The notes beneath the pieces were generated by a model, which made no database searches, had not been told where the DNA came from, and was given only the letters and a program-made list of their open reading frames with translations. Of a stretch of 64,000 bases of DNA, positions 54,247 through 63,525 are shown one piece after another. Position 1 is the stretch's first letter; each line of letters opens with the position of its first letter. This stretch comes from Deltaproteobacteria bacterium (GTDB taxonomy: Bacteria > Myxococcota_A > UBA9042): positions 62,001 through 126,000 of the forward strand of contig JACKFC010000007.1 of NCBI GenBank assembly GCA_020632665.1, in the 5' to 3' direction. The translations under genes and the position numbers were made by a program.

Positions 54247-55602
54247 GCGTCCCTCCACCATCCGCACCACCGGCACGACCTGCGGCACCAGGCCCGCGAC
54301 CAGCAACAAGACCGCGAGCGGCAGCAGGGCGTAGCGCTCGCGCCGCAGCAGCGGCAGGTCGTCGTCGCGGTCGTCGCGCGGCGGGGCCCCGAAGAGCAGG
54401 TGAAAGGCCACCGACACCGCCGCGAAGCCGGCGACGGCGAGGGCCAGCGCCCCGACCACCAGCGTATCGAGGTGGTGCGAAACGTCGCCGTGCAAGATCA
54501 GGTCGAGGGCGGCGAAATCCAGCGTCCCCGGCAATCCCCCCAGGGCGACCGCGAAGAAGAGGACGAAGCCGCCGAGCCGCGGGCTGCTCGCCCAATAGCC
54601 GCTGAAGCGCCCCAGCCGCAGCCGTCCGTGCCGCGCCCGGAGCGTGATCAGGGTCACGCCGAGCCCGGCGCCGGCCAAGAGCGTCGCGGCCCAGAGCAGC
54701 TCGCCGCCGAGGCTCGCTCCAGCGTCGAGCTCGAGCAGGCCGGCACTCGAGAGCGCCGCGCTGGTCGCGAGGAGCAAGGCGAAGGCGCCGCCGGCCTTGC
54801 GCTGCACCAGGACCATCGCGGCGGTGAGCAGCGCGCAGCAGAGCACGACCAACAAGGCGACGTGGCTCTGCTCCGGGCTCGCCGCGTGACCGAAGGTGGG
54901 GCCTGCGACCCGGAGCAGGAGCGACATCCCGCCGAGCGGCAAGGTGGTCAGCAGGGCCCGACCGGTCAGCCCGTCGGCGACGGCCGCGCGCAAGCCGATC
55001 GAGGCCGGGCCGACGCCGAGCTGCAGCAGCACGCCGGCGAGCATCCAGATCGCGGCGGCGAGGCCGACGTGCGGCACGGCGTCCGCCACCGGGGCGAGCA
55101 GAATCCCGGGCGGCAGCAGCAGGCAGCCGATGACCGCCATCACCACGCCGCCGCCGCGCACCAACGCCTGCACCCGTCGCGCCCGCGGCTCGGTCGCCGA
55201 GACCACCACCGCCGCGATCAAGGCGTCGAGCGCGACCACGGCGGCGATCGAGTCGACCAAGAGCGAGAGCACGACCAACGCCGGCAGGCCGAGCGATTGC
55301 GCCACGGTGCGATGGCCCGCTTCGCGTTCCGGCATCGCCAGGACCAAAGCCAAGGCGGTCGCGGCGAGCGGCGCCAGCATCGTGTTCACCGCCGTCGTCA
55401 GCGTCAGCAGCCCGGCGAAATGCTCCGCCGTCGCGTCGGCCGCGCCGTGGTCGAAGAGCGCGCTGGTCAGCGCGGCGCAGAGTGAGAGGCCGGCGTGGGC
55501 GACCGCGACGGCGCGGGCCTCCTGCCGCGGCGCGAAGCGGCTGAGCGCAGCACCGAGGACGAGCAAGAGCAGGGTCAGCAGCGCGGGGGTGAGGATATTC
55601 AT
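54055..55602 (-). CDS. Antiporter-like membrane subunit (NuoM/N-, MrpD-like), second DabB-type subunit
   Basis: 515 residues from ATG 55602 (ATGA overlap with the preceding subunit). At least twelve hydrophobic helices with the proton-conducting transporter look (ALVVLSLLVDSIAAVVALDAL, VGLAAAIWMLAGVLLQLGVG). The canonical Lys/Glu pattern is weak. The helical part ends near LVPQVVPVVRMVEG (about residue 450). A further 63 residues are the antisense of the facing lipoprotein gene and are low in hydrophobic character, so the native stop may have been lost or lie elsewhere. It is the fourth gene of the inorganic-carbon operon. Confidence 0.78.
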   Translation of the reverse strand: MNILTPALLTLLLLVLGAALSRFAPRQEARAVAVAHAGLSLCAALTSALFDHGAADATAEHFAGLLTLTTAVNTMLAPLAATALALVLAMPEREAGHRTVAQSLGLPALVVLSLLVDSIAAVVALDALIAAVVVSATEPRARRVQALVRGGGVVMAVIGCLLLPPGILLAPVADAVPHVGLAAAIWMLAGVLLQLGVGPASIGLRAAVADGLTGRALLTTLPLGGMSLLLRVAGPTFGHAASPEQSHVALLVVLCCALLTAAMVLVQRKAGGAFALLLATSAALSSAGLLELDAGASLGGELLWAATLLAGAGLGVTLITLRARHGRLRLGRFSGYWASSPRLGGFVLFFAVALGGLPGTLDFAALDLILHGDVSHHLDTLVVGALALAVAGFAAVSVAFHLLFGAPPRDDRDDDLPLLRRERYALLPLAVLLLVAGLVPQVVPVVRMVEGRSRGGEERLQPGRRALRDLDDAAAGSAAAREQLAGPAARHLPRAVRRDADVAAAGGDLERRPRR

Positions 55603-56933
55603 CGCGGTGGGTTCTCGGCGTCCTGCGCTCCGAGCAGACCACGGATGCGGTTGTCGAGGCGGTCGAGGCCGCGGAGCAGCGCGGCGATCGGATTCAGCAG
55701 CAGCACCCGACCGGCCTGGTCGAGGTACCACTGCTCGAGGCTGAACCGGTACAGCCGGGCGGCGAGGCTGCGCGGCAGCAGCCGCTCCGGTCCGAGCAGA
55801 GCGAACCAGGAAGCGCGACCGGTGCGCCGCGCAAGGGCAGCCCGTTCGGCCAAGATCGACGGCGAGCGCAGCAGCTGCCAAGTGCGGACCACGCCGTGCA
55901 GCACGATGTGGACCAGCGCGAGCGTCGTCCAGCCCATGCCGACCTCGATCCAGATCAGCGCCACCTGCGCCACCGAGGCGTAGCCCAGCGCAGTCTTGAT
56001 ATCGGGACGGGTCCGCCCGACCAGCGTCGCATGGACGGCGGTGAGCGCGCCCAGGCCGATGACCAGGCCCTGCGCCAGCGGCACGCGCTCCAGCAGCGGC
56101 TCTGCGCGCAGGAGCAGGTACGGCGACGCGTGGATCGAGAGCGCGCCGTAGAAGATCGCCGACGACGGCGTCGGCCCCTCCATCGCCTTCGGCAACCAGC
56201 CCGAGAGCGGCACGATCGCGCCCTTGCCCATCGCGCCGAAGACGACCAGCAGCGCGACCAGGGTCGATACCTCCGGCGTCATCGCGAGGTCGCCGAGCCG
56301 GTCGAAGTCGGCGGAGTGGGCGTGGTGCTCCAAGATCGCGACCGCCAGCAGCAGCCCGAGGTCGGTCGCGCGGTAGGTCGCGTAGGCGCGCAGGCCGTGG
56401 CGCGTCGGGCCGTACCGGCGGTGGTAAAAGGCGATCAGCAGCGCCGAGGTCAGGCCGACGAACTCCCATCCAGCGAAGAGCAGGGTCAGGCTGCGCGCGG
56501 TGACGATCAGCTCCATGCCGAAGGCGAAGAGCACGAGCAGGACGTAGAAGCGGAAAAAACCATCGTCCTGATGCAGATAGCGCGCCGAGTAAGCACCGAC
56601 GGCAGCCGAGAGGGCGAAGGTCAGCACCAGCAGGGTCAGCGTCGTCGGCGTGAGCTCCATCGCCAGGTCGAAGTGGTAGCCGCGCAGCGAGAGCAGCGGG
56701 CCGAGGTCGATGACGACGTGCGGCACGTCGGCCATCGCGAAGGCGACAAAAAGCGCCAGCGCACCGCCGAGGCCGACCGCGAAGATCGAGGCCGTCAGCT
56801 GCTGCACGCGGCGCTCGGCGAGCGCGTCGCCGAGGGCGAAGTGCGCGACGGTCAGCAAGAGCAACGCGAAGAGCGGCGCACCGAGAATGGCGACGGTCAG
56901 CAAGGGCGCCAACATCATGGCGAGGGCGTTCAT
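55599..56933 (-). CDS. dabB: NuoL/MrpA-like proton-conducting subunit of the DAB transporter (DabB-type)
   Basis: 444 residues from ATG 56933, overlapping the dabA stop by 4 bases. Conserved antiporter-family features: VGAYSARYLHQDDGFFRFY, LFAGWEFVGLTSALLI (with the conserved Glu), MGKGAIVPLSGWLPKAMEGPTPSSAI (key Lys and the WLPxAMEGPTP signature). It is shorter than NuoL, as DabB proteins are. In the DAB system the cation gradient through DabB is thought to drive unidirectional CO2 hydration by DabA. Confidence 0.85.
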   Translation of the reverse strand: MNALAMMLAPLLTVAILGAPLFALLLLTVAHFALGDALAERRVQQLTASIFAVGLGGALALFVAFAMADVPHVVIDLGPLLSLRGYHFDLAMELTPTTLTLLVLTFALSAAVGAYSARYLHQDDGFFRFYVLLVLFAFGMELIVTARSLTLLFAGWEFVGLTSALLIAFYHRRYGPTRHGLRAYATYRATDLGLLLAVAILEHHAHSADFDRLGDLAMTPEVSTLVALLVVFGAMGKGAIVPLSGWLPKAMEGPTPSSAIFYGALSIHASPYLLLRAEPLLERVPLAQGLVIGLGALTAVHATLVGRTRPDIKTALGYASVAQVALIWIEVGMGWTTLALVHIVLHGVVRTWQLLRSPSILAERAALARRTGRASWFALLGPERLLPRSLAARLYRFSLEQWYLDQAGRVLLLNPIAALLRGLDRLDNRIRGLLGAQDAENPPR

Positions 56934-59815
56934 GCGACCCTCCGGGGCGCGGCGACCGCGAAGGGCGGCAGCGAGCCGCGGCGACCGCCGTAGCCGTCGC
57001 GCGAGACCGCGACCATCGGCAGGCGGTCGACCTCGGGCCGGTGCTCGACGAAGCCATCGTTCTCGAGGAAATAGGCCTTGCCGTCGGAGGGGTCGACGCA
57101 CGCGACGAGCAGCCAGCGCTGCGCCACCAGCCGCTGCACGGCGGGGTCTGCGGCAGCGGCGCGGGCGGCGACCTCGGGGCTCGCCTCGACGACGGTGAGC
57201 AGGCGCATCGGCTCGTGGATCTCGATCATCTGCTCGACCAGGCCGGTCCGCAGGTCGCTCGAGGCGCCGTTCATCACCGCGACCAAGCCGACCACGTTGT
57301 GCGGCAGCTTGGTCCCGGCGCCGTAGCGCTCGTTGTCGACGAAGGAGAAGAAATACTCGAGGTTGATGCCCGCGCCGACCGGTCCGACGCTGGCCAGCAG
57401 GGCGCCGAGCCGGCTGCCGTCGTCGACGCCCGCAGCGACCGGATCGTAGCTGACGAGAAACGCGCGTCGATCGAGGAAGAGGCCGCGGGTCAAGCTCCGC
57501 CGACCGACCACGCAGAGCGCGTTGGTCGCGTGGTTGTACTCCGGCCGGGCCTGCGCGAGGTCGCGGGTGCGGCCGACGACGTGGCGTTGCGCCCCGGCTT
57601 CGTCGAGGTCGAGCGGGGCCGAGAGGAAGCGCCGCGTCCGCTCGTGCGCGTCGCGACCGGCGCAGATGTCGAGGTCCCGCCGCAGCCGCGCGATGGCCTC
57701 GCCCTGCGTCCGCACCGCGTCCCCCGGATCATCGGCGTCGTAGAGCTGGATGCCGTCGGTCGCGGTATCGTGCAGCCCGCCCAAGAAGCGCGTCGTCGCC
57801 GGGATCGAGAGCCCCCGCTCGGCCAGCATCCGGCGGACGTCGTCGCGGTTGGCCATCGCGGCGAAGGCGCGCGCGTTCGGTCCGCCGCTGCCACCGGCAC
57901 AGGCGCCGCAGTTGTAGCCGGCGGCGTGCGGGTTGTTGACGCTGCTGCTGCCGTGGCCGAGCAGGACGACCAATGCCGCAAAGCCCTCGGTGAGCCCGGC
58001 CTCGGCGAGGACGTGGCCGACGATCTGCGCCATCTCTCCGGGCTCGTAGCCGACCGGGAGCCCGTCGCGCAGGCCGGCGGTCGGGTCGCGCTCGATCGGC
58101 AGGCGGGTCGGCGCCGCCCGATGCGTCTGGGCCACCGCGGCGTCGCTGGCGTCGGGGCGCAACAGGCGCGCGCCCATGCCCAGCCACGCGCGAATCCCTC
58201 CGAGCGGGCCGCGACCGGCGTCGGCACTGCCTTCGGTCGGCTGCTCGACCAAGGCGTGGGTCGGCCGCCGCGGCGCCGGGCAGAGCGAGCGGCCATGGCT
58301 GGATCCAACGGGAAAATGGCGCATCGCGACGCCGTAGAAGCCGACATAGCCGAAGGTCGCGTAGCCCGGGTCGAGCTCCTCGAGGTGGCGCCGCAGCGAT
58401 TCCTCGCGGTCGTCGATGCAGGCGAAGAGCTGGGTATGCGGCGCGAGAGGCCGCGCGTGGCGGTGAGAGGCGCGCCCGTGCAGGAGCAGCGCATCGAGGA
58501 CCTGCGCCCGGTAGCGTCGCTCGTAGGCGAGCTGCCACAGCCAACGCAGCTGCCATTCGGTGCGGCGATCGGCCAACGTGCGCAGGGCGCGGCGCTCGGC
58601 GTCCCGGGCCCGGTCGAGCGCGGCCGGCTGCAGCCCGACGCTCAACGCGACGTGGAAGGTCGGGGCGACGCGGCGAATCTCGGCGTAGGGATCGATGCGG
58701 TCCACCCGCATCGCGCGGAGCTGCGGCAACAGCCCCACATCGGTCGCGCGAATGCCGCGCTCGGCGAGCAACCAGCGCAGCGTCGCCCGCTCGAGCAGCA
58801 GCCGCACCGCGAGCAGATCGAGCACCCGGGTCGGCGGCAACGCGACGTCGCCGGCGCGGGGCGGATTGCCCGAGGTCGGCGCCAGATCTGGCCGCTCGGC
58901 GAGCCGCTCGAACATCCCGCCGAAGCCCGGCAGCGCCAACAAGGTCTCGAGCACGAAACCCTCCGCAGCCTCGGCGGGGAGCGCGGCGCTGCCAAAGCCG
59001 AGGTCGCGCAAGCTCTCCTCGACCGAAGCCGCGGCATCGACGCCCTCCGCCTGCAGGCGCTTGGCCTGCCGCCGCAGCCACCGGCCACCGGGGAGCAGCG
59101 CGGTGCCCCAAGCGCGCATCAGCTGCAGGCCGCAGGCGTAGAAGCCGGCGGCGCGCCCCGGCATCGCCCAATCGGCCTGACCGACGTCGAGGAAGGCGGC
59201 GGCCCAGCGGGTCAGCAGCGGCTCGACCAGCGCGTCGAGATCGGCGCCGAGGTGCCGCGCGCTGAGCACGCCGAGCCGGGCCGGAGCGTCGCCATCTCGC
59301 CCCGTTGCTGCGTCGGGCGCGAGGCGGGCGCAGCCATCCCAGAGCGCGTGCAAGACCTCCGAGGTCGGCCCGGCGCTGCGCAAACGCTCGGCGGCGCAGC
59401 GGTCCAGGCCGGCGGGGAGGGTGTCGAGCGAGCCGCCCTCGTGCACCGCCCAGGCGCTCGCCTCAGGTGCGTGCAGCCCGGTCTCCGGCGCCAGCATCAA
59501 CAGGCGCATCACCTCGCGGCGCGGCAGCCGCAACCCGGGCAGGTCGACGACGTCGTCACGCACCTCGCGTTGCAGCACATCGTCGAGGTCGCGTTGCAGC
59601 ACCCGGCCTTGCTCCCAGGCCTGCTGAAAGAACCGCATCGTCGGCCAAGGCCGCGCGCCGGTGAGGTTCGCGGCACGCTCCACCGCTTCGTGGAAGGGCA
59701 GCGCCTCGAAGGCGTGCAGCGGGTTGTGGTGGACGAAATGCTCGAGCGGATTCTGCGTCGGCAGGAGGTGGGCGGCGTGCTCGAGCGCGGCGATCAGGTG
59801 TGCACGTGGCAACAT
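56930..59815 (-). CDS. dabA: DabA (UPF0753/DUF2309), zinc-dependent inorganic carbon uptake subunit
   Basis: 961 residues from ATG 59815 (AAGGGGG upstream), overlapping the SulP gene by 22 bp. The zinc site of DabA is complete: Cys466 and Asp468 in FACIDDREES, His621 in LGHGSSSVNNPH and Cys636 in YNCGACAGG. The N-terminal HNPL and GPVGAGINLEYFFSFVDN later in the chain are family signatures. DabA is a beta-carbonic-anhydrase-like peripheral protein that hydrates CO2 vectorially with DabB in the membrane, raising cytoplasmic bicarbonate. Confidence 0.93.
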   Translation of the reverse strand: MLPRAHLIAALEHAAHLLPTQNPLEHFVHHNPLHAFEALPFHEAVERAANLTGARPWPTMRFFQQAWEQGRVLQRDLDDVLQREVRDDVVDLPGLRLPRREVMRLLMLAPETGLHAPEASAWAVHEGGSLDTLPAGLDRCAAERLRSAGPTSEVLHALWDGCARLAPDAATGRDGDAPARLGVLSARHLGADLDALVEPLLTRWAAAFLDVGQADWAMPGRAAGFYACGLQLMRAWGTALLPGGRWLRRQAKRLQAEGVDAAASVEESLRDLGFGSAALPAEAAEGFVLETLLALPGFGGMFERLAERPDLAPTSGNPPRAGDVALPPTRVLDLLAVRLLLERATLRWLLAERGIRATDVGLLPQLRAMRVDRIDPYAEIRRVAPTFHVALSVGLQPAALDRARDAERRALRTLADRRTEWQLRWLWQLAYERRYRAQVLDALLLHGRASHRHARPLAPHTQLFACIDDREESLRRHLEELDPGYATFGYVGFYGVAMRHFPVGSSHGRSLCPAPRRPTHALVEQPTEGSADAGRGPLGGIRAWLGMGARLLRPDASDAAVAQTHRAAPTRLPIERDPTAGLRDGLPVGYEPGEMAQIVGHVLAEAGLTEGFAALVVLLGHGSSSVNNPHAAGYNCGACAGGSGGPNARAFAAMANRDDVRRMLAERGLSIPATTRFLGGLHDTATDGIQLYDADDPGDAVRTQGEAIARLRRDLDICAGRDAHERTRRFLSAPLDLDEAGAQRHVVGRTRDLAQARPEYNHATNALCVVGRRSLTRGLFLDRRAFLVSYDPVAAGVDDGSRLGALLASVGPVGAGINLEYFFSFVDNERYGAGTKLPHNVVGLVAVMNGASSDLRTGLVEQMIEIHEPMRLLTVVEASPEVAARAAAADPAVQRLVAQRWLLVACVDPSDGKAYFLENDGFVEHRPEVDRLPMVAVSRDGYGGRRGSLPPFAVAAPRRVA

Positions 59816-61371
59816 TGGGCCCCCTTGCCGACGGCGCGCAGGGCGTCCTTGCCGACCACCTCGAGCGTGCAATCGGGCCATTCGGCGGCGATCTGCTCGA
59901 GCCGGAGCAAGGCGGTATGGTCGACGAGCCGGGCGTCGTGGACGTCGACGTCGACCCGCTTGGCGCCCGCATCGTGCAGCGCCTGCAGCCGCGCTTGCAA
60001 CTGCAACAGGTTGAGGAAGACCGCGGCGCCGCGGACGTGCACCCGCGCTGTCTCGCCCTTCTGCTCGACGACCAGCGCGTCGCTGCGCAGATCTGCCGGG
60101 CGCACACCGCGCGCGACGTGCAGCAGCGCCTTGAGCAGCAGGCCCGAGGCCACGCCGAGCAGCAGGTCGGTCGCCAGCGTGACCAGGAAGGTGGTGGTGA
60201 AGACGGCGAATTGGTCGACCCCGAGCGTCCAGCTGTGGGCGAACTCGCGCGGCGAGGCGAGGCGGAAGCCGACCACCACCAGCATCGCGCCGAGGGCCGT
60301 CAGCGGGATCAGGTGCAGGATGCCGGGCAGCAGGGCGACGAAGAGCAAGAGGTAGACGCCGTGGAAGAAATTCGACCGCGCGTCGGTCGCGCCGGCGTCG
60401 ACGTTGGCCTTGCTGCGGACGATCTCCGAGATCATCGGCAGGCCGCCGATCAGCGCGACCACCAGGTTGGCGACGCCGGTGGCGAGCAGGTCGCGATCCA
60501 GGTTGCTGGCGCGCTTCTCCGGGTCCATCGCGTCGACGGCGACCACCGAGAGCAGCGACTCGACCGCGCCGACCAGGGCGAACATGGCGACGTATTTCCA
60601 GGCGACGGCGGTGGAGAGCGCCGAAAAATCGGGGAAGGTGATGGCGCTGGCGATCTTGCCGGGCAGCGAGACCAGCAAGTCCGGCCCCAGCGCGTAGTCG
60701 TGGTTGGCGAAGTGGTAGACGTGCGGCGCCGCAAAGTGCGCCGCCGACGCCAGCGGCACCGCCAGCAAGAGCACGACCATCGGCGCCGGCAGCGAGCGCA
60801 GGCGCGGCACCGGCAAGTGCGGCCAGGCCAGCAGCAACGCCATCGAGAGCAGGCCGATGCCGGCGACGTAGGGGTTGGCGTGGCCGATCTCGTAGGGGAC
60901 GTCGGCGAGCATCGCCAAAGGTCCGCCACCGTGGGTCGGCGCGCCGAGCAGGACCGGCGCCTGCTTGGCGACGATGATGACCCCGATCGCGGCCAACATC
61001 CCGTGGACCACTGCGGGCGGCATCACCGTCGCGAATTTGCCGGTTTTGCCGAGCGCGAGGCCGATCTGGATCACCGCCGCGACCGCGCCGACGGCCAAGG
61101 CGCGCCGGTAGCCGAGCAGCATATCGCCGCCGCCGAGCTCGGTCACCGCGCCGATCGCGATCACGATCAGGCCCGCCGCCGGCCCCTTGATGGTGAGCCG
61201 CGCGCTGCCGAGCGGCAGACCGAGGATGCCGCCGACGACCGCCGTCAGCACACCGGCCACCGGCGGAAATCCGCTCGCCATGGCGATGCCGAGGCAGAGG
61301 GGCAGCGCGATCAAGAAGACCACGAAGCCCGAAGCGGCGTTGCGCGCCCAACCCGAATCTGGGGTCGCCAT
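59794..61371 (-). CDS. SulP-family anion transporter with STAS domain, probable bicarbonate permease
   Basis: 525 residues; GGGAGG precedes the start. The transporter starts with ASGFVVFLIALPLCLGIAMASGFPP, and includes GLPMISEIVRSKANVDAGA (SulP signature) and about twelve helices. The C-terminal ~110 residues form a STAS domain (VDVDVHDARLVDHTALLRLEQ). SulP proteins carry sulfate, bicarbonate or other anions. First position in an operon with dabA and antiporter subunits suggests bicarbonate/Na+ symport, as in BicA. That substrate is inference. Confidence 0.87.
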   Translation of the reverse strand: MATPDSGWARNAASGFVVFLIALPLCLGIAMASGFPPVAGVLTAVVGGILGLPLGSARLTIKGPAAGLIVIAIGAVTELGGGDMLLGYRRALAVGAVAAVIQIGLALGKTGKFATVMPPAVVHGMLAAIGVIIVAKQAPVLLGAPTHGGGPLAMLADVPYEIGHANPYVAGIGLLSMALLLAWPHLPVPRLRSLPAPMVVLLLAVPLASAAHFAAPHVYHFANHDYALGPDLLVSLPGKIASAITFPDFSALSTAVAWKYVAMFALVGAVESLLSVVAVDAMDPEKRASNLDRDLLATGVANLVVALIGGLPMISEIVRSKANVDAGATDARSNFFHGVYLLLFVALLPGILHLIPLTALGAMLVVVGFRLASPREFAHSWTLGVDQFAVFTTTFLVTLATDLLLGVASGLLLKALLHVARGVRPADLRSDALVVEQKGETARVHVRGAAVFLNLLQLQARLQALHDAGAKRVDVDVHDARLVDHTALLRLEQIAAEWPDCTLEVVGKDALRAVGKGAQCCHVHT

Positions 61372-61408
61372 CTCGTCCTCCCGCCGCGCCGGCGTGGCGC
61401 AGCGGGAA

Positions 61409-61423
61409 CGATTGACTCAATCG
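61409..61423. promoter_or_regulatory. Perfect 7-1-7 palindrome upstream of the carbon-uptake operon
   Basis: CGATTGA-C-TCAATCG, 37 bp before the SulP start codon. Perfect arms and the short distance suggest an operator; the binding protein is unknown. The facing lipoprotein gene starts 216 bp away on the plus strand. Confidence 0.45.
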
Positions 61424-61639
61424 CCGTGCCACTTCCCTTCCAGCGGGCAATTGCGCAAGCGAAGTGCGAGGTCCCGCCACCGCCGGGGAGGCCGCTGCTC
61501 CGCCGGGATGGGTCGAATCGACACGGTCGGACCGGCCCCACACTGGGTCGAATTGGCTCGCCTGTGTCGCCTTCGCGCGGTGCGGAACGCACATGACGCG
61601 ACCGACGCCGGCGACTAGACTGCGCCCTGGGGGGTGAAG

Positions 61640-62467
61640 ATGGGCTCGGGCGTGACGCGATACGGGATGGTTCGGGCGCTGCTGCTGGCGGCGCTGCTGC
61701 TCGCGACGCCGCTGGGGCAGGCGGGCTGCGCGTCCGATGATGGTGCGGCTGCGGCCGGCACGGCGCGGGCGAGCGGCCACGGCTTCGCCTTCGGTCCGGG
61801 CGGCGGCAACCTCGAAGGCGCCAGCGTTCACGCCATCGACGCCGACGGCGTGCCGCTGCCGGGTGCGGCGACGACGACGGCTGCCGGCGGTGCCTGGGCG
61901 CTCGACGGCTTGCCGCGCGGGGTCGACCTCTCCTTCGTGCTGGAAAAGCCGGGCTTCGCCACCACGCAGACGCAGGTCTTCCGGCTGGCGGGCGACGTCG
62001 AGAAGGTGACGTTCCAGGTCCCGAGCGACGCCGTCTACGACCTGATGTCGGGGCTGGTGAACCTCGAGCCCGACCCGACGAAGTGTCAGATCGCCACGAC
62101 CGTGACCCGCCGCGGCCACAGCCTCTACGACGGCCACGGCACCCACGGCGAGCCGGACGCGACCGTGTCGATCAGCCCCACGGTCGGCGTCGCGGATGGA
62201 CCGGTCTACTTCAACCTCGTCAAATACGACGTGATCTTCCCAGATCGCGAGCTGACGGCGACCAGCCACGACGGCGGCGTGCTCTTCCTCGACGTGAAGC
62301 CGGGCCGCTACACGCTGATAGCGGCGAAGCCCGGAGCGACGATCCGCCCGGTCACCCTCGACTGCCGCGCCGGTGTGCTGGCCAACGCCTCGCCGCCGTG
62401 GGGTCTGCAGGTCGAAGCTGGTGGCTTGGAGCCGAAGAAACCGGGCGAAAAGGGCCCATTCGATTGA
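61640..62467 (+). CDS. Lipoprotein with a carboxypeptidase-regulatory-like (CnaB-type) domain
   Basis: 275 residues from ATG 61640, with GGGGG 6 bases upstream (GTG 61634 is a less well-spaced alternative). Signal peptide and lipobox GQAGC. An Ig-like domain follows with NLEGASVHAIDADGVPLPGAATTTAAGG and GVDLSFVLEKPGFATTQT, the pattern of CarboxypepD_reg/CnaB folds. A second beta-rich domain has DGGVLFLDVKPGRYTLIAAKPG. It is probably a surface adhesin-like or structural lipoprotein. It precedes the Cys-rich surface-protein gene by 17 bp on the same strand. Confidence 0.8.
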   Translation: MGSGVTRYGMVRALLLAALLLATPLGQAGCASDDGAAAAGTARASGHGFAFGPGGGNLEGASVHAIDADGVPLPGAATTTAAGGAWALDGLPRGVDLSFVLEKPGFATTQTQVFRLAGDVEKVTFQVPSDAVYDLMSGLVNLEPDPTKCQIATTVTRRGHSLYDGHGTHGEPDATVSISPTVGVADGPVYFNLVKYDVIFPDRELTATSHDGGVLFLDVKPGRYTLIAAKPGATIRPVTLDCRAGVLANASPPWGLQVEAGGLEPKKPGEKGPFD

Positions 62468-62484
62468 CCTCAGGAGGAACCGCC

Positions 62485-62928
62485 ATGTTCGTTTCGACCC
62501 GCCAATCTTGCCTCGGTAGCGCCACGTTGGTGCTCCTGCTCCTCGCCGCGGCACCCGCCACGGCCGACGTGATCTCGCCCGACGAGGCCGCTTGCCAGGG
62601 CAAGACCGAAGGCGCCGCATGCGACGCCGACGGGACCAAGGGCACCTGCCAGCCGGCCGAGTGCTGCAAGCTCGACTATTCGCAGGGCACACCGCCGAAG
62701 TCGGTCTGTGGCCCCTGCCTGCGCTGCAAGGACGGCGGCAGCGACGCGGGCGGCGATACGGCCATCGGCGGCGACGACACCGCACCGAGCACCGGCACGA
62801 CCGCGAGCAGCGACGCGGGAGGAAGCTGCAGCGCCGCCGGGACCGGGCTGCCGCCGTGGACCCTGCCCGGGCTGCTGCTCGGCGCCGGGGCGCTGCTCTG
62901 GCTGCGGCGTCGCACCGGCGCGCGCTGA
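62485..62928 (+). CDS. Small Cys-rich surface protein with MYXO-CTERM-like tail
   Basis: 147 residues; AGGAGG upstream. A signal peptide ends near ATADV, followed by a Cys-rich region (CQGKTEGAACDADG, CQPAECCKLDY, CGPCLRCKDGG) suggesting several disulfides, and a low-complexity Gly/Asp/Thr/Ser stretch. The end is GGSCSAAG, a hydrophobic helix (LPGLLLGAGALLWL) and RRRTGAR, resembling the MYXO-CTERM sorting signal. It should be anchored to or exposed on the cell surface. Function unknown. Confidence 0.8.
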   Translation: MFVSTRQSCLGSATLVLLLLAAAPATADVISPDEAACQGKTEGAACDADGTKGTCQPAECCKLDYSQGTPPKSVCGPCLRCKDGGSDAGGDTAIGGDDTAPSTGTTASSDAGGSCSAAGTGLPPWTLPGLLLGAGALLWLRRRTGAR

Positions 62929-62938
62929 TCGCGCAGGG

Positions 62939-63280
62939 ATGAGCCAAGCCGAAGCCCTCGGGCTGACCCTGCTGGTCGAGGCCGTCGTCGGCGCGCTGCT
63001 CGGCGGATGGCTGGCCCGGCCGCGTTGGCAGGTCGCCCTGACCTTCGTCGCCGCCAGTTTGTGCACCCACCCCTTGATCTGGCAGGCCAACGAACGGCTG
63101 GTCGGGACGCTCGCGTTTCCGGCCCGTGCGGCCGTCCTCGAGACGGCGGTCGCGGTGCTCGAGGGCGCGATGGCCCACCTCGCGCTGCGCATCGGCTGGG
63201 GCCGCGGAATCGCCGCGGGTGCTGCCGCCAACGCTTCATCTTTTGCCACAGGAATCCTGCTTTGGTGGCTCGCCCGCTGA
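62939..63280 (+). CDS. Small integral membrane protein, unknown
   Basis: 113 residues from ATG 62939, preceded by CAGGG. Three or four hydrophobic helices are seen (ALGLTLLVEAVVGALLGGWL, VALTFVAASLCTHPLIWQA, AAVLETAVAVLEGAMAHLAL, SSFATGILLWWLAR), with Glu residues in helices 1 and 3. No family recognised. It starts 10 bp after the Cys-rich protein's stop, so the two are probably co-transcribed. Confidence 0.7.
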   Translation: MSQAEALGLTLLVEAVVGALLGGWLARPRWQVALTFVAASLCTHPLIWQANERLVGTLAFPARAAVLETAVAVLEGAMAHLALRIGWGRGIAAGAAANASSFATGILLWWLAR

Positions 63281-63431
63281 GCTGAATCGGGCGTGTCCGA
63301 TCGGCCACCAACCGGCTCACTGCGCCGCCGAAGGAAGCGCTGCCTCTGGGTTTTGGCCAGGGGTGGCCAGCGCGCGTCCTGTTGCAAGCGCCTCCAGGCG
63401 GACGGTACGGTGCAGAAAGAGGTCAGCAGGA

Positions 63432-63445
63432 AGGGAGGCCTCCCT
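63432..63445. repeat. 14-bp palindrome in an otherwise empty intergenic stretch
   Basis: AGGGAGGCCTCCCT within the 245-bp gap 63281-63525. It has no T tract and no relation to the REP family. I see no gene in this gap. Confidence 0.35.
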
Positions 63446-63525
63446 CCACGCGACGATGCGGGCGTCGAGTGGAGGAAAGGGCACGGGTCGACGCAGGCGC
63501 CGATCCGAGCAGGGGAGCGGAGCGG

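Noticed and set aside
57041..60355. A 1,104-codon open frame on the plus strand
   Set aside because: Antisense to dabA and SulP; no recognisable domain.
59816..63178. Extension of the dabA frame far upstream (2,082 codons in all)
   Set aside because: dabA has a good ribosome-binding site and Met at 59815; the upstream part is read across the SulP gene and the lipoprotein genes in a wrong frame.
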